The position numbers and the translations under genes are program-made. From assembly GCA_964649515.1 (NCBI GenBank), contig CAZYPV010000015.1, forward strand, positions 1 to 50,677: a stretch of 50,677 nucleotides of DNA, written 5' to 3'. The notes under the pieces are model-generated. The model searched no databases and had not been told where the DNA came from. It saw nothing but the letters and a program-made list of their open reading frames with translations. Of this stretch, positions 25,429-34,136 are shown in pieces (position 1 is the first letter of the stretch; each line of letters opens with the position of its first letter). The DNA is from CALKGK01 sp964649515 (GTDB taxonomy: Bacteria > Bacteroidota > Bacteroidia > Flavobacteriales_D > Sanyastnellaceae).

Positions 25429-28400
25429 ATGATCATTAATTCGAAATTGTGGTTCTTGCTGGGAATGCTCTTTTGCTCCTTAGCAAGTTACAGCCAAACC
25501 ACACAGCTTTTTACCGCAAGCTCAGGTTATACCGTGAGCGTAACTCTTGAAATAACGGGTGTGAATGTCCCAGACAATTGTCAATGGGGCTACAACTACA
25601 CCGTGGACATTGCGTATGACGTAGTGATCAGCGGAAGTAATGCTCCTTCATCCATGTGGACCTTGCAAGGACAACTGGCATGTGGAAACAACAACCTGTT
25701 CTTCAACTTACCCAATAACGGGGGAAGCGGCACTGTAACCACTGCAAACACCTACACCTCGGGAACTGATTGCAGCACTGCAACTGCCAGCAGTTTGGAA
25801 TGTTTTGAAGCCCTGTTAAGCATTAACGGCCCGCAACTCTCACCAGGAAACACCACCATGGATTTGAGTCCCAGTTCATCTTCCGGTCCCATTACTTGGA
25901 TTGGAACAACATCCAGTGATTGGAACACCTCCACAAATTGGCAGGGTGGAAGTGTGCCCTTAGCGAATGATGACGTCATCATCTCCAATGGGGTCCATCA
26001 ACCAGAAATTAGCGGCACCATCAACGTTGCCGACCTCGAAATTCAGAACGGCGCGAGCATGAGTTTTGAAAACAGCTCTTCCACTTTGGTGATCAAAGGT
26101 GACTTGAATGTGCTTGGTAGCTTTGATCAAAGTACGGGTGTGGTTTCTTTTGAAGGAACGGAAGAACAAAAAATTGAAGGAAGCGGAAATGTTCATTTCT
26201 TTGATTTGAAGGTGTACAGCGGAGATACCGTAAAGTGCATGACCAATGTTGGCATCCGCGGGAACCTCATGCCTTACCAAGGCGTATTTGATTTCAACCA
26301 ACAAGAAATCACCCTCCTTTCCAACGCCACAAGCACAGGATCCATTGCTGAAATCAAAACGGGAGCAGACATTGTTGGCGACACCATTACCTTCCAGCGC
26401 TATTTTCCTGCGGGATCCGGCTCTTGGCGCATGATGGGAAGCCCCATTGAAAATGCCACTTTTGAACAATGGAACGACGATTTTCCCACTACTGGTTTTC
26501 CCGGGGCAGATTATCCCAACTACCCATCGGCGCAAAACCCGTGGAGCAACATTCGCATTTATGAAGAACACTTTATTGAAGGTGCGGAAGCCGATCGCAA
26601 CTTTGGTTTTCAAAGCATCGGCAACGTAACCGATACCATTGAAGCCGGTAAAGGATATTTTGTTTATTTCAATCCCGGACCCACCACTGTTGAAATGAGA
26701 GGTGCGTTTAACCGAGGACAACAAAGCATAGCACTGAGCTATACCCCTTCTGAATTGGGTGCAGGGAATGACGGGTGGAACCTCATTTCGAACCCCTACC
26801 CAGCGTCCATTGATTGGGACAGCAGTACAGGTTTAAGCATCGTTGGGGTGAACAATGCCATTTACGCCTACGACCCCAACATTGGGCAATACTCTAGCTA
26901 TGTGAACGGAGTCAGTATTGGTTCACTCACCAGCAGAATTGCCTCTGGACAAGCGTTTTGGGTGCAGGCTAACGGAAGTGGCGGACTCCAGAATGTTACT
27001 TTTCAAGAAGCAGCAAAAACCACTTTGGAAGGGGTATTTATGCGCAACAACCAGGTAGCAACACAGGCTCTCGTGCGCATTGAATTGCAGTCCAATGGCA
27101 GAAAAGATGAGGCCGTGTTTGGTTTTAATGATGCGGCAACCAACAACTTTGATGCTCCCTTTGACGCTTATAAATTTTATGCGCCCGATGCATCGGTTCC
27201 CAGTCTGGCCATTGTAAACAACACCGAAGATCAAGAATCCCTCAGCATTAGCATGTTTCCAAACCCCGAAGCACACACCACGGTTCAGCTTGAAGTGAGA
27301 CCTGGGAGTCAGGGAGAATTTATCCTGGCCAACGAAAGTCTGGATGCCTTTGAAAACGGACTATGCTTGGTGCTTGAAGATAAAGATAGCGGCGTATTTG
27401 CCCCCTTCAACGAAGGAGACTTATTCCCTTTTGTGATGGATGAAAACAGTGATCCACTGCGCTTTGTGATTCACTTTAACGCACCCAGTGAGCTCAGTAG
27501 TATGAATGAAAGCTGTCCGGACGCAGCCAACGGTTCCATCACCGCACAAGGATATGGTCAAGCACCTTGGACCTACATTTGGCGCGATGAAATGGGAGAA
27601 GTGCTGCAAACAACCTATGGAACCAGCTCTTCAGATCAATTGGACCAGCTAGCACCGGGGTATTATGAAGTGGAAGTTCAAAACAATGCTGAAATCTGCG
27701 GAAGTAATGTGCAGGTCGTACAAATTGAAGCCGCCCCTCCCGCCGAAATTGAAACCATCATTCAACGCACGGCTTGCAACGAAACGGGCAGTGGAAGCAT
27801 TGAATTCTTCTTGAGCAATGAATATTTGTGGGACATCGAAGTGCAAGACGACGATTACAATACGGTTGCGGAATTGAATTCCGTCCAAGGCAATGTGCTG
27901 GTCAACGAATTGAACGCAGAACCCTATCATCTCATAGCCCTTTCTCATTGTGGAACGATGGCAGATCTCCCAAGTGTGGATCTGAGCGACAATCTAGCGC
28001 CACAGTCAGGGTTTGATTTGTCCAGCACAGAAGTGCATGTAAATGAAAGCATCTTCATTACTGCACAAACCCTCAACGCACACCATTTGGTATATGATTT
28101 TGGTGATGGAAGCGTCGATAGTTTGAACGCCAACCCCATTCATGAATACAGCGCCCCCGGCATTTATGCACTCACCCAAACCGTTACTGCAAACGATTGT
28201 GTGCAGAGCAGCACTGAAATGATTGAAGTTTCTGAAAGAGATGCCAATCCTGTGGATCTCGGTGGTTTTGAAGCCAACTCGGAAGTAAATCAAGATCAAA
28301 AAGACGATCAGGAAACATCTTTACTTGCCATGAGTGTGCAACAGGAAGGCTTGATGTTCACCGTGAGTGAAGAAATCTCGACCCCTTTGAACTTCACCAT

Positions 28401-28560
28401 TTATACCACAGCAGGACAACGCATTTTGGAAGAAGAATACCCTCTTTTGGAGCAAGGAGAATTTCTCTTCGCACAGTCTCAATTGGCCCAGGGAGTTTAT
28501 GTGATTACCGTGAGAAGCGCCACAGAAGTGCTGTTCTCAGAACAATTTATTCAGCCTTAA
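25429..28560 (+). CDS. giant secreted T9SS protein, paralogue of the preceding gene
   Basis: A 1043-aa exported protein. I choose the ATG at 25429 because a signal peptide follows it (INSKLWFLLGMLFCSLASYSQ); the frame is open further upstream into the previous gene. The N-terminal module (about 22-150; YTVSVTLEITGVNVPDNC) is unlike that of the paralogue. From residue 157 (WIGTTSSDWNTSTNWQGG) to the end, 887 residues run parallel to residues 639-1524 of the upstream protein. Nearly identical blocks include DDFPTTGFPGADYPNYPS and EADRNFGF. A PKD-like YDFGDGSVDSL lies near 890, and a C-terminal T9SS sorting domain ends VLFSEQFIQP. Confidence 0.87.
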   Translation: MIINSKLWFLLGMLFCSLASYSQTTQLFTASSGYTVSVTLEITGVNVPDNCQWGYNYTVDIAYDVVISGSNAPSSMWTLQGQLACGNNNLFFNLPNNGGSGTVTTANTYTSGTDCSTATASSLECFEALLSINGPQLSPGNTTMDLSPSSSSGPITWIGTTSSDWNTSTNWQGGSVPLANDDVIISNGVHQPEISGTINVADLEIQNGASMSFENSSSTLVIKGDLNVLGSFDQSTGVVSFEGTEEQKIEGSGNVHFFDLKVYSGDTVKCMTNVGIRGNLMPYQGVFDFNQQEITLLSNATSTGSIAEIKTGADIVGDTITFQRYFPAGSGSWRMMGSPIENATFEQWNDDFPTTGFPGADYPNYPSAQNPWSNIRIYEEHFIEGAEADRNFGFQSIGNVTDTIEAGKGYFVYFNPGPTTVEMRGAFNRGQQSIALSYTPSELGAGNDGWNLISNPYPASIDWDSSTGLSIVGVNNAIYAYDPNIGQYSSYVNGVSIGSLTSRIASGQAFWVQANGSGGLQNVTFQEAAKTTLEGVFMRNNQVATQALVRIELQSNGRKDEAVFGFNDAATNNFDAPFDAYKFYAPDASVPSLAIVNNTEDQESLSISMFPNPEAHTTVQLEVRPGSQGEFILANESLDAFENGLCLVLEDKDSGVFAPFNEGDLFPFVMDENSDPLRFVIHFNAPSELSSMNESCPDAANGSITAQGYGQAPWTYIWRDEMGEVLQTTYGTSSSDQLDQLAPGYYEVEVQNNAEICGSNVQVVQIEAAPPAEIETIIQRTACNETGSGSIEFFLSNEYLWDIEVQDDDYNTVAELNSVQGNVLVNELNAEPYHLIALSHCGTMADLPSVDLSDNLAPQSGFDLSSTEVHVNESIFITAQTLNAHHLVYDFGDGSVDSLNANPIHEYSAPGIYALTQTVTANDCVQSSTEMIEVSERDANPVDLGGFEANSEVNQDQKDDQETSLLAMSVQQEGLMFTVSEEISTPLNFTIYTTAGQRILEEEYPLLEQGEFLFAQSQLAQGVYVITVRSATEVLFSEQFIQP

Positions 28561-28587
28561 AAGAGTTATTGATCTAAGCGAGATCGG

Positions 28588-28629
28588 AAGGGTGTTGATG
28601 GAAGCGAAAGCAGAAATTGGCACCCTTTT
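28588..28629 (+). terminator. possible terminator after the secreted paralogue pair
   Basis: Arms AAGGGTG (28588-28594) and CACCCTT (28621-28627), followed by TTT, 28 bp after the stop. The 26-base loop is long, so this is only moderately convincing. Confidence 0.4.
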
Positions 28630-28635
28630 TAAATC

Positions 28636-29892
28636 CTAGCCGCGCATGGCTTCAACCGGACTCATTCTCGCTGCTTTCAATGCGGGGAAAATTCCAGCCA
28701 CTAGTCCGGAAACTACTGCAATCAGCATGGCAATGAAAAAGCGGTTGAGCTGAATCCCGAGTTCCAGTCCCCAATCCAAACGGGAAGACAAAGCATTCAC
28801 CAGCACCACCATCACCACCACCAGTAAAAATGCCATAATTGCCCCAAACACGCACAGCGCCACCGCTTCAAATAAAAACTGACCCAAGATAAAAATGTCC
28901 TTCGCTCCCAAAGCCTTCTGAATTCCAATCACACGAGTACGTTCTCGCACAGACACGAACATGATGTTGGCAATGCTGACACACCCCACTAAAATGGCAA
29001 ACAAACCGATGAACCAACCACCGCGTTCCACATAAATGAAAATCTCATCAATCACGCTGGTAATCATTTCCACTCGGTTGATGGCGAAGTCGTTTCCTTC
29101 GCTCGGTTTCACTCCGCGAATCGTGCGGTAGTGTTGAATGATTTCTTCCTTGAGCTCATCCACATCCACACCCTCTTTGGCCTTCACCACCAAAGAACAA
29201 TCCGATTTATTGTAATTGATTAATCGGGAGCCAAAATTTGCATTCGTCATGGCCATTTGATCGAAACCATCCGAAACAATGCTCACTCCCGCCTTCTTAA
29301 AAACCCCAATCACTTCAAGTTTTCGTCCTTTAATCTTGATTGATTTTCCAATGGGATCCTCTTCCCCAAAGAGTTGTGCTTTGATATCAGCTCCAATGAT
29401 GGCTACAGCTCTTCCCGCTTGCGCCTCTCCCTCTGTAAAAAACCGGCCCTCTTCAATATCAATTTGAACGCAGCGTGGATACTCATAACTCACCGCCGCC
29501 ATTTGCATGTTTTCGGCACTGCTGTTCCGGTATTCGATGGTAGCCATGATTCCCGATTGAAAACTCACTGCATCAGCTAAAGTCAAGCGTTGTCGCAAAG
29601 CTTGGGTATCTTTCAATTTTGGTTGACGCCTTTGGAAATATTTCCACCATTCATAAGTCTCTCCGTCTTCTGGTCCCCAAGGCATTTTTTGCACGAAAAG
29701 CACATCGTCAGACAGCATGTTGAAGGAATCTTTGAGGTTGCTTTCCATCGTATCCACCATCGTGAAGACCGAGGAAATGACAAAAATCCCCACCATCACT
29801 CCCAACAAAGACAGCAAGGTTCGCAGTTTATTGTTGGTAATCGCCTGCCAAGCAAAAAGGAAACTTTCTCGTAAGAGTCGGAGGTATATCAT
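28636..29892 (-). CDS. ABC transporter permease, MacB/FtsX type
   Basis: A 418-aa inner-membrane protein with four transmembrane helices: one near residues 20-45 (TLLSLLGVMVGIFVISSVFTM) and three in the C-terminal 150 residues (GLFAILVGCVSIANIMFVSV, FGAIMAFLLVVVMVVLVNAL, FIAMLIAVVSGLVAGIFPALKAA). A periplasmic MacB-PCD-like domain lies between (VSFQSGIMATIEYRN, GRAVAIIGADIKAQLFGEEDPIGKSIKIKG). The EIGIQKALGAKD-like loop is present as RTRVIGIQKALGAKD, and the end is ARMSPVEAMRG. Relatives work in lipoprotein or peptide export as mechanotransmission machines. No ATPase or adaptor gene is adjacent, so its partners must be elsewhere. Confidence 0.9.
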   Translation of the reverse strand: MIYLRLLRESFLFAWQAITNNKLRTLLSLLGVMVGIFVISSVFTMVDTMESNLKDSFNMLSDDVLFVQKMPWGPEDGETYEWWKYFQRRQPKLKDTQALRQRLTLADAVSFQSGIMATIEYRNSSAENMQMAAVSYEYPRCVQIDIEEGRFFTEGEAQAGRAVAIIGADIKAQLFGEEDPIGKSIKIKGRKLEVIGVFKKAGVSIVSDGFDQMAMTNANFGSRLINYNKSDCSLVVKAKEGVDVDELKEEIIQHYRTIRGVKPSEGNDFAINRVEMITSVIDEIFIYVERGGWFIGLFAILVGCVSIANIMFVSVRERTRVIGIQKALGAKDIFILGQFLFEAVALCVFGAIMAFLLVVVMVVLVNALSSRLDWGLELGIQLNRFFIAMLIAVVSGLVAGIFPALKAARMSPVEAMRG

Positions 29893-30067
29893 TGGGCCGA
29901 AAGTACGAAGATGCCCCGATTCTAGACAGCGCGAAGCCGTTAAAAAAAGTTCAACTCACCCCAAGCTGCTGGTGCCAGCATGGAAAGTTAATTCACCATT
30001 CCCCATCACTTATTAACATTTGACCAATGCCATCCCTCGTGAGGTAGGTAAATGGCGTGATAAACAT

Positions 30068-30075
30068 TACTTTTG
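30068..30075 (+). promoter_or_regulatory. -7 promoter box for purH
   Basis: TACTTTTG matches TAnnTTTG and lies about 22 bp before the chosen purH ATG at 30098. No clear -33 TTG was found at the usual spacing. Confidence 0.4.
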
Positions 30076-30097
30076 CCCTTTGCAAAATCTATCATCT

Positions 30098-31627
30098 ATG
30101 AGTGGCGGGAAACCCATCAAAAGCGCACTAATTTCAGTGTTCCACAAAGACGGACTTGGTCCTATTGTTGAAAAACTCCAAGCATTGGGAGTAAGCATTT
30201 ATTCCACAGGCGGAACGCAGTCCTTCATTGAAGAGCGTGGTATTGAGGTTATTCCTGTTGAAGAACTTACCTCTTATCCCTCCATCTTGGGAGGCAGAGT
30301 AAAAACCCTTCACCCAAAAGTATTTGGAGGAATCTTGGGCAGAAGAGGCTTGGACAGCGACCTTCAGCAATTGGAAGAATATGCCATTCCCGAGTTGGAT
30401 TTGGTGATTGTGGACCTCTACCCTTTCGAAGATACCGTAGCTAGTGGAGCAGCGCATGAAGACATCATTGAAAAAATCGATATCGGGGGAATTTCTCTGA
30501 TTCGTGCAGCCGCTAAGAATTTTAAAGACGTAACCATTGTTCCGAGCATGGCGCAGTACAGTCGTTTGATGAACATTCTGAACGAACAAGACGGCCACAC
30601 CACCTTGGAAGATCGGAAGTATTTTGCCACAGAAGCATTTCAAATCTCATCCCATTACGACACCATGATTTTCAAGTATTTTGCCAATGGTGAGCAAATG
30701 GTGTTGAAAGAAAGCTATCCACAGGGAGAAGCTCTTCGTTATGGAGAAAATCCACATCAACAAGGATTCTTCTTTGGTGATTTGGGCGGAATGTTTGATC
30801 AGCTTCACGGAAAAGCATTGAGCTACAACAACCTTTTGGACGTTGATGCTGCAGTTCATTTGATGAATGAATTCAAAGATGACATGCCCACCTTCGCTAT
30901 TCTGAAGCACAACAACGCCTGCGGATTATCGAGCCGATCGAATTTGTTGGATGCCTACAAAGATGCACTTGCTGGCGATCCCGTTTCTGCTTTTGGAGGA
31001 GTATTGATTAGCAATAAAAACATTGACTTAGCTACCGCCGAAGAAATCAACACCCTTTTCTGCGAAGTAGTAATAGCACCCGGGTATGAAGCTGGGGCGC
31101 TGGAATTGCTCCAAAGCAAGAAAAACAGAGTCATCCTCATTCAAAAACATTGGAATTTGCCACAGAAGCAATTCAGAACCATCTTGAATGGGGTATTGAT
31201 GCAAGATCGAGACATGATTTCTGATCGTGCTGAGAACTTCAAACAAGTCACCACAGCAGGAGCATCGGACGCCGTATTGAGCGATTTGGAGTTTGCCAAC
31301 AAACTCGTGAAACACACCAAATCAAACACCATCGTTTTTGCGAAGGACAAGCAGCTTTTAGCCAGCGGAACAGGCCAAACCTCTCGTGTGGATGCCCTGA
31401 AACAAGCCATTGTAAAAGCCAAGGCTTTCGGGTTTGATTTGAACGGGGCAGTGATGGCAAGTGACGCGTTTTTTCCGTTTCCGGACTGTGTAGAATTGGC
31501 CAATTTAGAAGGGGTGAAATTTGTAATTCAACCTGGAGGCTCCATCAAAGATCAACTTTCGATTGATTATTGCAATGAAAATGGAGTTGCCATGTTCTTC
31601 ACCGGAAACCGTCATTTCAAGCACTAA
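30098..31627 (+). CDS. purH: bifunctional AICAR formyltransferase / IMP cyclohydrolase
   Basis: Catalyses the last two steps of de novo IMP synthesis. The N-terminal cyclohydrolase (MGS-like) domain shows SALISVFHKDGL, IYSTGGTQSFIEERGI and ILGGRVKTLHPKVFGGIL. The C-terminal formyltransferase domain shows LRYGENPHQQG, ILKHNNACGLS (the catalytic Lys-His segment), GDPVSAFGGV and SDAFFPFPDCVELA, ending in IQPGGSIKDQLSIDYCNENGVAMFFTGNRHFKH. At 509 aa it is full length. I start at ATG 30098 (MSGGKPIKSALIS) because the codons before it overlap the promoter box. It directly precedes mreB, an arrangement common in Bacteroidetes. Confidence 0.96.
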   Translation: MSGGKPIKSALISVFHKDGLGPIVEKLQALGVSIYSTGGTQSFIEERGIEVIPVEELTSYPSILGGRVKTLHPKVFGGILGRRGLDSDLQQLEEYAIPELDLVIVDLYPFEDTVASGAAHEDIIEKIDIGGISLIRAAAKNFKDVTIVPSMAQYSRLMNILNEQDGHTTLEDRKYFATEAFQISSHYDTMIFKYFANGEQMVLKESYPQGEALRYGENPHQQGFFFGDLGGMFDQLHGKALSYNNLLDVDAAVHLMNEFKDDMPTFAILKHNNACGLSSRSNLLDAYKDALAGDPVSAFGGVLISNKNIDLATAEEINTLFCEVVIAPGYEAGALELLQSKKNRVILIQKHWNLPQKQFRTILNGVLMQDRDMISDRAENFKQVTTAGASDAVLSDLEFANKLVKHTKSNTIVFAKDKQLLASGTGQTSRVDALKQAIVKAKAFGFDLNGAVMASDAFFPFPDCVELANLEGVKFVIQPGGSIKDQLSIDYCNENGVAMFFTGNRHFKH

Positions 31628-31682
31628 TAAAAGAAAAACAGCAGCAAATATCAACGAAAGTGCCTTAAGTCGAAGCATTGGT

Positions 31683-31690
31683 TATATTTG
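31683..31690 (+). promoter_or_regulatory. -7 promoter box for the mre operon
   Basis: TATATTTG matches TAnnTTTG, 38 bp before the mreB ATG at 31729 and 55 bp after the purH stop. This suggests that mreBCD-mrdA-rodA can be transcribed independently of purH. Confidence 0.45.
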
Positions 31691-31728
31691 TAAGGACAGG
31701 GAATCAGAACACACATTGAAAAAACACC

Positions 31729-32754
31729 ATGGGGCTATTTAATTTCTTCATGCAAGAGATCGCTATCGACCTCGGTACTGCAAACACCATTATCTATTAC
31801 AATGATAAAGTAGTGGTGGATGAACCGTCGATCGTAGCGAAAGATCGAGCAACCAACAAAACCGTCGCCATTGGAAGGTTGGCTCAGCAAATGCACGGAA
31901 AAACCCATGAAAACATCAAAACCATTCGTCCGCTAAAAGACGGTGTTATTGCCGACTTTCACGCCGCGGAGGACATGATCAAAGGGATGATCAAAATGAT
32001 CAACAAAGGCAAAAATTGGTTTGCTCCCTCTCTGAGAATGGTGATCTGTATCCCCTCTGGAATTACAGAGGTTGAAAAACGAGCCGTAAAAGATTCTGCC
32101 GAACATGCTGGTGCCAAAGAAGTTTACCTCATCCACGAACCGATGGCCGCTGCGATTGGTATTGGTATTGATGTGGAAGAACCCATGGGTAACATGATCA
32201 TCGACATCGGTGGTGGTACTTCAGAAATTGCCGTTATCGCACTTGGTGGAATTGTGACCGATAAGAACATCCGAGTTGCGGGTGACGAGTTCACGCAAGA
32301 TATCGAAGAATACATGCGCCGCCAGCACAACATCCTCATTGGAGAACGCACCGCAGAGCAAATTAAAATCGAAGTGGGAGCCGCCCTCCCCGACCTTGAA
32401 AATGCACCCGAAGACTTTGCTGTTCGCGGACGAGATTTGATGACCGGTATTCCGAAAGAAATTCATGTGAGTTCGACAGAAATTGCTCACGCTTTAGACA
32501 AGTCCATTTCTAAAATTGAAGAGGCCATCCTCAGCGCGCTCGAAAACACCCCGCCAGAATTGTCGGCAGACATTTACAAAACAGGGATCTACCTTGCTGG
32601 TGGTGGTGCATTGTTGCGCGGCTTGGACAAGCGGATTTCACTCAAAACAAAATTGCCCGTTCACGTAGCCGATGATCCCTTGCGCGCAGTAGCAAAAGGA
32701 ACCTCTATCGCCCTAAAAAATATCGACAAATTCCAATTCTTAATGCGCGAATAG
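31729..32754 (+). CDS. mreB: rod shape-determining protein MreB
   Basis: A bacterial actin that positions the lateral cell-wall synthesis complex at the inner membrane. It has the actin-type phosphate loops IAIDLGTANTIIYY (about 11-24) and IIDIGGGTSEIAVIALGG (about 158-175) and the adenosine motif LAGGGALLRGLD (about 286-297). At 341 aa it is of normal length. The short amphipathic N-terminus (MGLFNFFMQ) probably binds the membrane. It is the first gene of a five-gene cell-shape operon, with 30 bp to mreC. Confidence 0.97.
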   Translation: MGLFNFFMQEIAIDLGTANTIIYYNDKVVVDEPSIVAKDRATNKTVAIGRLAQQMHGKTHENIKTIRPLKDGVIADFHAAEDMIKGMIKMINKGKNWFAPSLRMVICIPSGITEVEKRAVKDSAEHAGAKEVYLIHEPMAAAIGIGIDVEEPMGNMIIDIGGGTSEIAVIALGGIVTDKNIRVAGDEFTQDIEEYMRRQHNILIGERTAEQIKIEVGAALPDLENAPEDFAVRGRDLMTGIPKEIHVSSTEIAHALDKSISKIEEAILSALENTPPELSADIYKTGIYLAGGGALLRGLDKRISLKTKLPVHVADDPLRAVAKGTSIALKNIDKFQFLMRE

Positions 32755-32784
32755 TGCACTAACGACCACGAGGAGAAAACGACA

Positions 32785-33612
32785 ATGAGAAACATCGGAA
32801 GACTAATTTACCGGTACCATATTTTTTTGGTGTTCCTCGCCTTGCAATTGATTGCCTTCGCCCTCCTCGTCAAAAACAACAACTACCAAGAAAGCGTTTT
32901 CATCAACACCAGCAATCACCTGATTGGCTCCTTGTATGAAAAACGTGCTGCCTTTTCCGACTACCTCAAGCTCAGCGACTTTAACGATGAATTGTCGGCC
33001 GAAAATGCCCAACTCAAATCCAAGCAGTTGGAGAATTTTATGGACTTGGAGAACGGCACCATCGTGGTGAACGATACCCTTTTTGTTCAGCGCTATGAAT
33101 ACCTTCCCGCAAAGGTGATTAATAACTCCGTCAACACCCGAAACAACTTCATCACCCTGAACAAGGGCAGCATCACTGGAGTCAAACCCGAAATGGGCGT
33201 AGTTGCCAACGGAGCCATGGTGGGGATTATCAAAGATGTTAGCAAGCACTTCAGCTCAGTGATGCCCATCATAAACCCCAATTTTACAGCAAGTGTGAAG
33301 TTGAAAAAGGGAAATGACTTTGGAATGTTGGCCTGGAAAGATAAAGACCCGCGTTACGCCCAAGTGCTCGAAATTCCGAAACACGCCAATGTCCAACTTG
33401 GTGATAGCGTCATCACCACTGGATTTTCAAGCTTCTTTCCTGAGGGCTTGCTTGTGGGAACCATCGCTGAAATTGAAGCACCTGAAGGAGAAAACTTTTA
33501 CACCATCCGGCTCCTCCTCAAAACCGATTTCTACAAATTGAGTTATGTTAAAGTGGTGAGCAACTTGATGAAAGAAGAGCAGTTGAACTTGGAAAATGAA
33601 GTACAGCCATGA
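32785..33612 (+). CDS. mreC: rod shape-determining protein MreC
   Basis: A bitopic periplasmic scaffold of the elongasome. A single N-terminal transmembrane helix (residues about 10-30, YHIFLVFLALQLIAFALLV) is followed by a coiled coil (about 60-90, LSAENAQLKSKQLENFMDL). The paired beta-domains are typical of MreC (VINNSVNTRNNFITLNKGS, VKPEMGVVANGAMVGIIKDV, GDSVITTGFSSFFPEGLLVG). At 275 aa it is of normal length. Its end overlaps the mreD ATG by 4 bp. Confidence 0.94.
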   Translation: MRNIGRLIYRYHIFLVFLALQLIAFALLVKNNNYQESVFINTSNHLIGSLYEKRAAFSDYLKLSDFNDELSAENAQLKSKQLENFMDLENGTIVVNDTLFVQRYEYLPAKVINNSVNTRNNFITLNKGSITGVKPEMGVVANGAMVGIIKDVSKHFSSVMPIINPNFTASVKLKKGNDFGMLAWKDKDPRYAQVLEIPKHANVQLGDSVITTGFSSFFPEGLLVGTIAEIEAPEGENFYTIRLLLKTDFYKLSYVKVVSNLMKEEQLNLENEVQP

Positions 33613-34136
33613 TCAACCCCGTCTTTCGAAACATCCTTCGCATTCTCTTTTTCATCTTGCTACAAGGTTTGGTGGTGAACCGTTTGGACCTTTTTCAAGG
33701 TATGGTTTTGCCGTCGGTTTACATTTTTGCGCTCTTGATGCTTCCTCTTGAAACCCCGCGCCTGCTCTTGTTGTTCATAGGTTTTGTGGTGGGGATGAGT
33801 GTAGATGCTTTTACCAACACCCTCGGCATGCATACCTCGGCCTGTGTCTTGCTTGCCTTTGTTCAACCAGCATTGCTTCGCATCCTTGCCCCACGCGAAG
33901 GGTATGAATTTGGCCAAAATCCCAGCATCCAGCATTTGGGCTTTAGTTGGTACCTCACCTTCGCTGCTTTGGCAACCTTCATCCACCATTCGGCGCTCTT
34001 TTTTGTGGAGGCCTTTTCTTTTGATTTTTTCGGACACACCCTCACCAAAGTGTTTTTCAGCACGCTGGCCACTGTCTTTTTAATGGTGCTCGGGCAGTAC
34101 CTCATTTTTAGTCCAGACCAACGCAAGACCTCATGA
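33609..34136 (+). CDS. mreD: rod shape-determining protein MreD
   Basis: A small polytopic membrane protein of 175 aa with about five hydrophobic helices, beginning FRNILRILFFILLQGLVVNRLDLF. It carries the family-typical GFVVGMSVDAFTNTLGMH segment (a helix ending in D-x-F-x-x-x-x-G-x-H). MreD sequences diverge strongly; the assignment rests on this pattern and on its exact position between mreC and mrdA, with 4-bp overlaps at both ends (ATGA). It joins MreC and PBP2 in the elongasome. Confidence 0.9.
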   Translation: MINPVFRNILRILFFILLQGLVVNRLDLFQGMVLPSVYIFALLMLPLETPRLLLLFIGFVVGMSVDAFTNTLGMHTSACVLLAFVQPALLRILAPREGYEFGQNPSIQHLGFSWYLTFAALATFIHHSALFFVEAFSFDFFGHTLTKVFFSTLATVFLMVLGQYLIFSPDQRKTS

